From: Chthoniobacterales bacterium
Lineage (GTDB): Bacteria; Verrucomicrobiota; Verrucomicrobiia; Chthoniobacterales; UBA10450
Direction of reading: 5' to 3'
Length of the DNA: 12,394 nucleotides
Assembly: GCA_013697015.1 (NCBI GenBank)
Contig: JACCXL010000032.1
Location: 1 to 12,394 of the forward strand
The notes below the pieces were generated by a model. The model worked only from the letters and a program-made list of their open reading frames with translations. It was not told the DNA's origin and made no database searches. The position numbers and the translations under genes are program-made. Below are positions 6,068 to 12,394 of this stretch, one piece after another. The first letter of the stretch is position 1. Each line of letters begins with the position of its first letter.

Positions 6068-7249
6068 CTATTTGCCGAGCGCCGATCGGAGACCGGATTT
6101 GGCGGATTCCACTTCGCGTGGGCTCGCGTGGCATAAGAGGAGCGCGCGCAGCCGTTCGCCTTGGTAATAGCGGGCGGTGAACTTTTTCTTCGCGTAACTT
6201 CCATTCAACTCGACGCGCGTAGGTTGCAACGAAAAGTCGCCCACAAAGTCGAGGCGCAGATCGAATATTTCACTCCAAAAATAAGGGATTTGTTCGTAGC
6301 GCTGCCGTTTCTTGCCCGTGATGTTTGCGCCCGCGACCAGGCCCTGCTCGCGCGCGTTCTCCCAATGCGTCTGCCGGCGCACACCTCCCATGATGCGATC
6401 CGGGTAAAACGCCAGGTCGCCAATGGCGTAGATTCCTTTTTCTTCTGTCTCCAGAAACTCCGTGACTGGTGAACCATGCGGGCCCGAAAGGGGAGTATTC
6501 CGCACCAGCTCGAGATTGGGCTCCGCGCCGCATGCCACTACCGCCACGCCGGCCGCGACCCGATTTCCGCTCTTCGTCTGGATATTTCGTAAAACGGTTT
6601 TGCCTTCGAATCCGTTCAGACTCTCGCCCAGCAGCAGCGTGACGCCGTGCTTGGCGAAATAAGAACTGATCCAGGCGCCCGTGTCAGGATCGAGGTAGCG
6701 GTTCAACAAATACGGATTGCGATGCATGATGCTGACCTTGAACTTCAACTGGCGCAGGCTCGCAGCCGTCTCGCAGGCGAGCAGACCGCCGCCCACGATG
6801 ACGATCATTTTTTCCAGCGACGCCATTTCACGCAGGGCCAGCGCATCGCGAATGGTGCGCAAATAGATCACATTTCCCAGGCCTACTCCCGCCACGGGGG
6901 GGCGCACCGGACGGCTGCCCATCGCGAGACAGGCCTTGTTGAACTCGATCGTTTCTCCGTTTCCGAGAACGGCGAGCCGCCGGTCAATGTTCAACTGCGT
7001 GACCATCGCGCCGAAGCGCGTTTCTATCTTGTGAGAGTCGTACCAACCTGGCTCCAAATGAACCAGCTTCTTCAGCGGCGCGGTTTTTTCGCGCAGAAAG
7101 CTTTTGGAGAGCATCCAGCGCTTGTAGGGATGAAAGCTCTCGGCCCCCACCAACGTAACGGTCCCTCGTTTGTCGTACTTGCGGATGTTTTCACAGACAC
7201 TGCCGCCGCCGATGCCGCTTCCGATGATGAGGTAGTCCCGTTGTATCAT
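6068..7249 (-). CDS. FAD/NAD(P)-dependent oxidoreductase, ferredoxin- or rubredoxin-reductase-like
   Basis: This is a 393-residue flavoprotein of the pyridine nucleotide-disulphide oxidoreductase class I fold. The FAD-binding GxGxxG is at 10-15 in YLIIGSGIGGG, directly after the start, which is why the ATG at 7247-7249 is preferred to the longer upstream frame. The NAD(P)-binding motif VGGGLLA is at 152-158, the second FAD contact YAIGDLA at 274-280, and the conserved HWENAREQG at 295-303. The C-terminal domain begins with PYFWSE (322-327), the hallmark of ferredoxin/putidaredoxin/rubredoxin reductases and AIFM3-type proteins. There is no CxxC redox disulphide, so electrons should pass from NAD(P)H through FAD to a separate iron-sulphur partner. 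No such partner is encoded nearby. It follows the SpmA-SpmB fusion by 67 bases on the same strand. Confidence 0.85.
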   Translation of the reverse strand: MIQRDYLIIGSGIGGGSVCENIRKYDKRGTVTLVGAESFHPYKRWMLSKSFLREKTAPLKKLVHLEPGWYDSHKIETRFGAMVTQLNIDRRLAVLGNGETIEFNKACLAMGSRPVRPPVAGVGLGNVIYLRTIRDALALREMASLEKMIVIVGGGLLACETAASLRQLKFKVSIMHRNPYLLNRYLDPDTGAWISSYFAKHGVTLLLGESLNGFEGKTVLRNIQTKSGNRVAAGVAVVACGAEPNLELVRNTPLSGPHGSPVTEFLETEEKGIYAIGDLAFYPDRIMGGVRRQTHWENAREQGLVAGANITGKKRQRYEQIPYFWSEIFDLRLDFVGDFSLQPTRVELNGSYAKKKFTARYYQGERLRALLLCHASPREVESAKSGLRSALGK

Positions 7250-7316
7250 TTGACGAAAGCGGGACGATAGGAGACGAGCCGATCGGCTGGCGAGGTAAAA
7301 ATTCGCAACTCTTGCT

Positions 7317-8678
7317 CTAGAGGACGGCGCGACAAATCGCGACGGAAGCAATCACCCCGGTAAGGTCGGCCAGAAGACCGGCCGGGATGGCATGGCGTGT
7401 TTGCTTGACCCCGACAGCGCCGAAATAAACCGCAGCGACATAGAAAGTCGTTTCCGTGCTTCCGTAAACTGTCGCCGCCATCAGGCTGACAATGTTGTCG
7501 GGTCCGAGTCGATGCACCACGTCGGCGAGAAGGGCGAGTGTGCCGCTGCCGCTGAGCGGGCGCATCAAAGCGAGCGGCAGGAGATCCGGCGGGAAATGCA
7601 GCGGCGCAAGGACCGGAGTGAGGAGATGTGTCAGCAAGACGATCCCGCCCGCGCCTTTGAACATGTTGATCGCCACCAGCATGGTGACCAGAAACGGGAT
7701 AATCTTGAGGATCACGCCGAAGCCTTCCTTCGCTCCTTCCACGAATTCCTCGTAAACTTTCAGCCCGCGGGTGAACGCATAGATCGGGAAGAAACTGAGC
7801 AAAAACGGAATGGCGAGCAGCGAGAGCGCGTTCACGCTTCGGACGAAGACGTTTTGTGACTCCGCGTTCGGATCGAGGGGAAGATTGAAAACGTTCGGCA
7901 AAACCATGCGCGTGAAAAGCACCGCGAAGAAGAGACCCAGCACCAGAAGGACGGGTGTCGCCCACCAACTCGTAGGAAGCGGTGCATCGCTTGCGCTGTA
8001 GCCGGGGGCGGTGACTCCGGCCGGCGTTGTGGCCCCGGCCGCTGAGGCAAAGCCGGGGTCATCGCCCCCGGCTACAGCGCTCGCACGATCACGTAATCGA
8101 AAAAACGGCAGCTTTTCGAGGAGCTTCACGGAAATTATCGCCACGGTCGCGGCACAGAGCGTGGCGAGAAGGGCTGTCCCCACGATGGCGGTCGGCCGCG
8201 TCGAACCGGCCGCAGCCAAAAGCGCGATTGCCGTCGTTGGGATGAGCTGCACCGAGCTCGTATTCAATGCCAGAAACGTGCACATGGAGTTGGTCGCCAC
8301 GCCGGGCCGGGGGTTGAGCGTCTCCAGATCGCGCATGGCGCGCAAGCCGAGCGGCGTCGCGGCGTTTCCGAGCCCCAGCATATTCGCCGCCATGTTCATG
8401 ACCATGGAACCGATCGCGGGATGATCGGCCGGCAGTTCCGGAAACAATAGCCGCATGATCGGTCGCAAGGCGCGCGCAATTCGCTGCACCAGTCCGGCGC
8501 GCTCCGCGAGCCGCATCACGCCGAGCCAGAGCGCCATGATTCCGATCAGACCGAATGAAATTGTGACGGCGGTTTTCGCGCCGTCGAATGCGCCGTCCGT
8601 AACGTCTTTCAGCCGTTCGTTCCAGCCGCCGATCGCGACCGACAGAAGAATCAGCGCGAGCCAGATGTAGTTCAGCAC
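7317..8678 (-). CDS. Fused SpmA-SpmB (nucleoside recognition/Gate domain) membrane protein
   Basis: This 453-residue polytopic inner-membrane protein consists of two Gate (nucleoside recognition) domains. The SpmA-like half (about 1-195) contains NMAANMLGLGNAATPLGLRAM (95-115; N95, N99, N105) and FLALNTSSVQLIP. The SpmB-like half (about 237-453) contains LMRPLSGSGTLALL (371-384) and YGSTETTFYV (405-414). In Bacillus SpmA and SpmB are separate and needed for spore-core dehydration; in non-sporulating bacteria the fused form has no settled role. Residues about 200-229 are encoded by a palindromic repeat (7993-8080) and form a Gly/Ala/Pro-rich linker between the halves. The start is GTG 8676-8678: an in-frame TAA lies three codons upstream and no other start follows soon. 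It begins 63 bases after the recN stop. Confidence 0.88.
   Translation of the reverse strand: MLNYIWLALILLSVAIGGWNERLKDVTDGAFDGAKTAVTISFGLIGIMALWLGVMRLAERAGLVQRIARALRPIMRLLFPELPADHPAIGSMVMNMAANMLGLGNAATPLGLRAMRDLETLNPRPGVATNSMCTFLALNTSSVQLIPTTAIALLAAAGSTRPTAIVGTALLATLCAATVAIISVKLLEKLPFFRLRDRASAVAGGDDPGFASAAGATTPAGVTAPGYSASDAPLPTSWWATPVLLVLGLFFAVLFTRMVLPNVFNLPLDPNAESQNVFVRSVNALSLLAIPFLLSFFPIYAFTRGLKVYEEFVEGAKEGFGVILKIIPFLVTMLVAINMFKGAGGIVLLTHLLTPVLAPLHFPPDLLPLALMRPLSGSGTLALLADVVHRLGPDNIVSLMAATVYGSTETTFYVAAVYFGAVGVKQTRHAIPAGLLADLTGVIASVAICRAVL
7993..8080. repeat. 88-bp palindromic repeat element inside the SpmA-SpmB gene
   Basis: Two 29-base arms, 7993-8021 and 8052-8080, are reverse complements with two mismatches (27/29) around a 30-base GC-rich centre. 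The core of the left arm is ctgtagccgggggcg and the right arm carries cgcccccggctacag. The centre contains a smaller inverted repeat (ggccgg 8019-8024 and ccggcc 8035-8040). The folded form would be a very stable cruciform or RNA hairpin. Its base composition and symmetry differ from the membrane-protein code around it, which suggests an inserted REP/MITE-like unit. It is translated in frame and lies exactly between the two Gate domains. I see no second copy in this window. Confidence 0.85.
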
Positions 8679-8692
8679 GACGGTTTATAACA

Positions 8693-8702
8693 ATCACCTC
8701 CC
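8693..8702 (-). promoter_or_regulatory. Strong but distant Shine-Dalgarno sequence of the SpmA-SpmB gene
   Basis: On the minus strand GGGAGGTGAT matches the 3' end of 16S rRNA over nine or more bases, the best such match in the window. It ends 14 bases before the GTG start at 8678, further than the usual 5-9. An in-frame TAA (8685-8687) rules out an earlier start. The A/T stretch TTATAAA lies in the spacer. Either the spacing is tolerated or the match is partly fortuitous. Confidence 0.4.
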
Positions 8703-8741
8703 GCAGCGGGGAAGCGATTTGTCTGCTCTCATCCGCCGGGC

Positions 8742-10400
8742 TTATTCCAATAAAGTGGCCGCGTGTCGGAGCGCCGAGTCCGTTCGCCCGCCAAGCATGC
8801 GCGCGATTTCCTCGCGCCGCGCCTTTCCACGGACTTCCTGCAGCCGGGAATGTGTCCGTCCGTCCACGACTTCTTTGGTCACCACAAAATGCGTTGTCGC
8901 TTGCGCGGCGACTTGCGGCAGATGGGTGATGCACAAGATCTGATGCGCGGAGGCGAGGGCGTGCATTTTCGCGCCGACGGCATTGGCGATCTCGCCGCCG
9001 ACGTTGGCGTCGATTTCGTCGAAGACGAGCAGCGGAACTTCGTCCTGCGCAGCCAGCGACGATTTCACTGCCAGCATCACGCGCGAGATTTCACCGCTCG
9101 ACGCGATGGTGCGCAATGGTTTCAGCGGTTCCCCGGCGTTGGGAGAGAAGAGGAGTTCGACACGGTCAAAACCGTGCGCATGCGGTTCGTTTTGCGCGCT
9201 CAATTGTGCTTCGAATTCAGAACGCGTGAAGCCAAGGTCACGCAAGTTGCGGCGGATATTTTCGGCGAGCTTGGGTGCGGCCTTCGCCCGGCGCTTGCGC
9301 AGAGTCTCGCCCGCGCGCCGCATGACGGTTTCCGCCGCTTCACTATCCCGCGCCAGCCGCTCCAGCTCCGCATCGCGCCCTTCGATTTTTCGCATTCGTT
9401 CGGCGGCTTGTTCGCCGAAAATAATCACGTCGGAAATCGTGCCGCCATATTTCCGTTTCAGTGTCTCGAAGAGAGAGACGCGTTCCTCGAGCGCCGCCAG
9501 TTGGGCGGGATCAAGGTCGAGGCGCTCGGCGTAAGCGGAGAGAGCGCGCGCGATTTCACTCAACTCCACCACGCTCGCGGCATGTGCTTGTGCGAACGGA
9601 GCGATCGAGCCATCGATTTTCTCCAGCTCCCGCAACAACCGCTGCGTCTCCGCCAGCTGCGCAAGAACGGCATCATCCGCGTCGGCAAGGCGCCGCGCGA
9701 CTGCACCGGACAATTCGATCAGCCTTTTGCTGTTACTCGCCAGCCGGTAACGGGAGTTGATCTGGTCCTCTTCCGCCGGATCGAGGCGCGCGGAAGCGAT
9801 TTCGATCACCTGATGTTTCAAGAGGGAGAGTTCCTGCTCGCGACCCGCTTCCACCTCACTGAGCGCCGCTCGTTCAGCCGACAACTTCTGCCGTTGGCGA
9901 TAGGCTTCACCAAATGCCCGCAGCTCATCATCTGCGTGCGCAAAACGATCCAGTAGATCCAACTGTCGATCGGAAGAGAGCAACGACTGATGGTCGTGCG
10001 GACCGTGCAAATCCACGAGGTCGTCGCCGAGCGTCTTAAGCACCGCGAGAGTTGTCGGCGAACCGTTGATGAACTGCCGGTTCGCACCCGTAGCGGAAAA
10101 ACTTCGCTTGACGATGAGCTGCCCATGGCCGGGTTCGACACCTGCCTCACTGAGCGCCGCATCCAGCGCTCGGAGACCGTCGCCCTCGAACACCCCTTCG
10201 ACCACGCAAAGGTCGGCGCCTGTGCGGATGAGCGACTTGTCGGCGCGCTCCCCGAGCAGGAGTTGGAGCGCGCCGATAATGATCGATTTGCCCGCGCCGG
10301 TCTCGCCTGTGACCGCGATGAAACCCGGCGCCAACTCCCACTGCAGATCCTCGACCAGTGCGAGGTTTTTGATGCGCAACAAAGTCAGAACGGCGGCCAT
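8742..10400 (-). CDS. recN: DNA repair protein RecN (SMC-like ATPase)
   Basis: This is a 552-residue protein of the normal RecN length. It opens with LLRIKNLALVEDL and Walker A GETGAGKS (32-39), followed by LLLGERADKSLIR. The middle (about 150-370) is Arg/Glu/Leu/Ala-rich and predicts the RecN coiled-coil arm, with GPHDHQSLL before it. The C-terminal head has the ABC signature SSGEISR (about 434-440), Walker B LLVFDEID (457-464, Glu462) and ITHLPQVAAQA (switch His). RecN gathers broken DNA ends during recombination repair of double-strand breaks and works with RecA. ATG 10400 is chosen because family homology begins there; the frame runs 17 codons further upstream but into low-complexity sequence. 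Its 5' end faces the plus-strand hydrolase gene, so the two transcripts diverge from a very short shared region. Confidence 0.95.
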   Translation of the reverse strand: MAAVLTLLRIKNLALVEDLQWELAPGFIAVTGETGAGKSIIIGALQLLLGERADKSLIRTGADLCVVEGVFEGDGLRALDAALSEAGVEPGHGQLIVKRSFSATGANRQFINGSPTTLAVLKTLGDDLVDLHGPHDHQSLLSSDRQLDLLDRFAHADDELRAFGEAYRQRQKLSAERAALSEVEAGREQELSLLKHQVIEIASARLDPAEEDQINSRYRLASNSKRLIELSGAVARRLADADDAVLAQLAETQRLLRELEKIDGSIAPFAQAHAASVVELSEIARALSAYAERLDLDPAQLAALEERVSLFETLKRKYGGTISDVIIFGEQAAERMRKIEGRDAELERLARDSEAAETVMRRAGETLRKRRAKAAPKLAENIRRNLRDLGFTRSEFEAQLSAQNEPHAHGFDRVELLFSPNAGEPLKPLRTIASSGEISRVMLAVKSSLAAQDEVPLLVFDEIDANVGGEIANAVGAKMHALASAHQILCITHLPQVAAQATTHFVVTKEVVDGRTHSRLQEVRGKARREEIARMLGGRTDSALRHAATLLE

Positions 10401-10407
10401 TGCGGGA

Positions 10408-10490
10408 GGTTGAGAGTTGCTGGTTGCGCGTGGAGAGTGCTGCCGCCGCAACTCTGGAGTCTCAACTGTCCGCTTCCAACCCTCAACTCT
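10408..10490. repeat. Cluster of caactct-like short repeats in the recN/hydrolase divergent region
   Basis: The divergent region carries the 7-mer caactct at 10449-10455 and 10484-10490, its complement agagttg at 10413-10419 (within ggttgagagttg, 10408-10419), and the related ctcaact at 10461-10467 and 10482-10488. They occur in both orientations, so small hairpins are possible. The composition differs from the coding DNA on both sides and looks like an intergenic filler repeat. This makes it doubtful that the first 20 or so codons of the hydrolase frame are translated. Confidence 0.35.
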
Positions 10491-11254
10491 CGATCACTTT
10501 TCTCGGAACCGGAACGTCGCAGGGCGTGCCGATGATCGGGTGTGATTGCGAGGTCTGCCGCTCTGCTGATCCGCGTGACCAGCGGCTGCGTTCGTCGATT
10601 TACGTCGAAACACCGGAGTGCTCGTGGGTGGTGGATACCGGTCCGGACTTTCGCACGCAGGCGCTCCGGCAGAATATCCGCAGGCTCGATGCGGTCGTGT
10701 TTACACATTCGCACACCGATCACATCATGGGATTCGATGACCTGCGGAGGTTCTCGTATGCGCGCGGTTCGATGCCTGTCTACGCCTCCGCTGCAACGAT
10801 GCGCGATTTGGAACGCGTCTTCGAGTTCGCGTTCAACGGTCTTAACCGCTTTCCTGGCTATCTCCAACCTGAGCCGCATTTGGTGACCGGTCCTTTTACG
10901 CTCGGCGGCACCGTCATCGTGCCGCTCCCGGTCCCGCATGGAAACGCGACGGTGAACGGTTACCTTTTCACCCGCGATGGAGTCGCGCTGGCCGCTTATC
11001 TGAGCGATGCAAGCGGCGTTCCCGACGCAATCGCGCAGCAGATTTCCGGCGTCAAAATCCTGATCATCGACGCGCTGCGGCCTAAGCCGCACCCGACGCA
11101 TCTAAGCGTGGCCGGGGCGCTGGCGGTCGCGGCGCGCGTGCGACCTGACACGACTTACTTCACGCACATCGCTCATGAGTTGCCGCAAGCGGCCGAAGCG
11201 GGATTGCCGTCGGATACCTACGTTGCTTACGACGGTCTCACCTTGTCTTTATAA
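10430..11254 (+). CDS. PhnP-like metallo-beta-lactamase-fold hydrolase (start uncertain)
   Basis: From GTG 10430 this is 274 residues. The fold core starts at about residue 21 with ITFLGTGTSQGVPMIGC, followed by a Cys cluster C38-x-C40-x-x-C43 (GCDCEVC) like the structural zinc site of PhnP. The metal-binding signature HSHTDH is at 93-98. Later ligands are VPHG (His170), YLSDAS (Asp193) and THIAHE (His246/His249). PhnP is a phosphodiesterase that handles cyclic phosphate products of phosphonate breakdown, but no phn genes are nearby, so the substrate here is unknown; related proteins are often annotated as MBL-fold hydrolases. There is no ATG before the core. GTG 10430, TTG 10400 and CTG 10466 are the choices, and the sequence before the core is repeat-like. 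The next gene begins one base after its TAA. Confidence 0.8.
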   Translation: MESAAAATLESQLSASNPQLSITFLGTGTSQGVPMIGCDCEVCRSADPRDQRLRSSIYVETPECSWVVDTGPDFRTQALRQNIRRLDAVVFTHSHTDHIMGFDDLRRFSYARGSMPVYASAATMRDLERVFEFAFNGLNRFPGYLQPEPHLVTGPFTLGGTVIVPLPVPHGNATVNGYLFTRDGVALAAYLSDASGVPDAIAQQISGVKILIIDALRPKPHPTHLSVAGALAVAARVRPDTTYFTHIAHELPQAAEAGLPSDTYVAYDGLTLSL

Positions 11255-11255
11255 C

Positions 11256-12394
11256 GTGAAGCGACTCACGTTGGGCCTCGCTCTCGCGGGGATGGTTCTG
11301 GTCGCGACAGCTCGCGGTGAGCCTTCACTCGCACCGGCGACGATCGTTGTCTTCAACCGTGATGTCCCCGAGTCAGTCGACCTCGCCAGATTTTACGCTC
11401 AGAAGCGCGGTATCGCGCGCGATCATCTCGTGGGGCTCTCCTGTTCCTCGGCGGAGGAAATCAGCCGCGACGAATATGACGCCACAATGGCGGAGCCGTT
11501 GCGGAAAGCATTTGAGGAACACAAGTGGTGGAGTTTGCGACAATCGGCGACAGGTGCGCCGTCTGTCGTGACGAACTCGATCCGATTCGTCGCCCTGATG
11601 AAGGGATTGCCGTTGAAGATTCGCGCCGCCACGGCGTATCCCGGCGATCAGCCGGCTGCGGGGCCGATCGGAACTCGCAACGAAGCTTCGGTTGATTCCG
11701 AACTCTCTGTCCTGGGAGCGTTCTCGGCGCGTATTTCCGGTGCGATTCCGAATCCGTATTTCCAAAGCTACAAGCCCATCCCGGAATTTGAAAACGCGGG
11801 GCTCTTGCTCGTATGCCGGCTCGACGCTCCCACGGCTGAGATCGTTCGACGGATGATCACCGACGCGCTGGAAACCGAGCGCAGCGGATTGTGGGGACTC
11901 GCCTACGTCGATGGTGCGAACAACAGCTCTGGCGGCCGGGAGACTGGGGATCGCTGGTTGGCCGAAATTCCCAATCAGCTGCACAAGGCGGGCATCCCGG
12001 TCGTTTGCGACGAGGCATCCGACACATTTCCGGACGGCTATCCCATGACGGACTGCGCGCTCTATTACGGTTGGTATGCCGATAATGTGAACGGTCCCTT
12101 CAACCAACCTGGATTTCGCTTCCTGCCTGGCGCGATCGCAGTTCACATTCATTCCTACAGCGCCGGCACACTGCGCGATCCAAATGCGGGCTGGACAGGT
12201 CCTCTCGTAGCGCGCGGGGCCGCCGCTTCGCTCGGTAATGTTTACGAGCCCTACCTGCAGCTAACGGCCCACCTCGACATTTTGAACGACCGATTGCTCC
12301 ATGGTTTCACGCTTGCGGAAAGTGCGTCCATGGCGACGCCCGCCCTTTCCTGGATGACGGTAGTCGTCGGCGATCCGCTCTACCGGCCTTACGC
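11256..12394 (+). CDS. TIGR03790-family secreted protein (3' end outside window)
   Basis: The frame is open from GTG 11256 through the window edge, giving 379 complete codons. The start is one base after the hydrolase TAA, suggesting coupled translation. Residues 1-20 form a signal peptide: Lys-Arg, then LTLGLALAGMVLVATA. The mature part shows blocks I recognise from the TIGR03790 family of Acidobacteria, Verrucomicrobia and Planctomycetes: TIVVFNRDVPES, YAQKRGI with the IPxxxL-like HLVGL, FVALMKGLPLKI, SVDSEL, GLAYVDG, then LPGAIAVHIHSYSAGTLR, ARGAAASLGNVYEPYL, and near the edge GDPLYRPY (372-379). The function of the family is not known. An ATG at 11292 is possible but would cut into the signal peptide. 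It is probably periplasmic or outside the cell. Only the last part of the protein appears to be missing. Confidence 0.85.
   Translation, partial: MKRLTLGLALAGMVLVATARGEPSLAPATIVVFNRDVPESVDLARFYAQKRGIARDHLVGLSCSSAEEISRDEYDATMAEPLRKAFEEHKWWSLRQSATGAPSVVTNSIRFVALMKGLPLKIRAATAYPGDQPAAGPIGTRNEASVDSELSVLGAFSARISGAIPNPYFQSYKPIPEFENAGLLLVCRLDAPTAEIVRRMITDALETERSGLWGLAYVDGANNSSGGRETGDRWLAEIPNQLHKAGIPVVCDEASDTFPDGYPMTDCALYYGWYADNVNGPFNQPGFRFLPGAIAVHIHSYSAGTLRDPNAGWTGPLVARGAAASLGNVYEPYLQLTAHLDILNDRLLHGFTLAESASMATPALSWMTVVVGDPLYRPY

Noticed and set aside
5826..6134. A minus-strand frame with a hydrophobic stretch (FALPLFSILACVCWAG) just before the response regulator
   Set aside because: The rest is Arg/Ser-rich and overlaps the 3' end of the FAD gene in another frame. 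The hydrophobic patch is too short, has no family match, and fits chance in GC-rich DNA.
8089..8934. A long (about 280-codon) minus-strand frame overlapping the SpmA-SpmB and recN genes
   Set aside because: Arg/Ala/His-rich composition and complete overlap with two well-supported genes in other frames mark it as a GC-driven shadow.
8763..9956. A 397-codon plus-strand frame opposite recN
   Set aside because: It is antisense to an intact, motif-complete RecN and has no recognisable domain; long antisense frames are expected in GC-rich coding DNA.
11373..12152. A 259-codon minus-strand frame opposite the last gene
   Set aside because: The plus strand encodes a continuous TIGR03790-like protein with signal peptide; the antisense product is Arg-rich with no family match.
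1..12394. Search for CRISPR arrays, tRNAs, IS ends, phage or toxin-antitoxin genes that could make a new defence system
   Set aside because: I saw no regularly spaced repeats, transposase motifs, integrase motifs or known defence domains. The clustered PilT and receiver genes are better explained by motility.

Overview
The window is a GC-rich, densely packed chromosomal segment with no rRNA, tRNA, CRISPR array, IS element or phage gene that I can see. The gene mix suggests a soil-type Verrucomicrobiota bacterium, perhaps Chthoniobacterales. The indicators are a TIGR03790-type secreted protein, a fused SpmA-SpmB membrane protein in a Gram-negative-like setting, tandem PilT ATPases next to receiver proteins, weak Shine-Dalgarno use and frequent GTG starts. 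This placement is an inference from gene content, not from a marker gene.

Layout. Positions 1-1165 (+) hold the 3' end of creD and a signal-peptide-bearing dienelactone-hydrolase-like protein. Positions 1145-1461 (+) hold a small cupin gene broken by about five frameshifts; no single reading frame reveals it, but its pieces join into a clear cupin. From 10400 back to 1469 everything runs on the minus strand, in this order: recN, the SpmA-SpmB fusion, a ferredoxin-reductase-like FAD protein, a response regulator with a degenerate histidine-kinase-like N-terminus, pilT, a second PilT-like ATPase, a pseudo-receiver protein and a GNAT acetyltransferase. Divergent from recN, on the plus strand, are a PhnP-like metallo-beta-lactamase-fold hydrolase and, one base after its stop, a TIGR03790-family secreted protein that runs off the window end.

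Functional themes. The most coherent unit is 5812-2155: receiver protein, PilT, PilT-like ATPase and pseudo-receiver. The two ATPase genes overlap by 4 bases and the pseudo-receiver follows 6 bases later. It looks like a pilus-retraction (twitching motility) module with its own two receiver-type control proteins, one with a complete phosphorylation site and one without. The rest is housekeeping or of unknown role: recombinational repair (RecN), an uncharacterised transporter-like gate protein, redox, and a secreted protein of unknown function.

The most unusual items are the shattered cupin gene, an 88-bp near-perfect palindromic element (7993-8080) that lies inside the SpmA-SpmB coding sequence and is translated as the interdomain linker, and the two atypical receiver proteins framing the pilT pair. 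I do not see a clearly new defence or mobile system.
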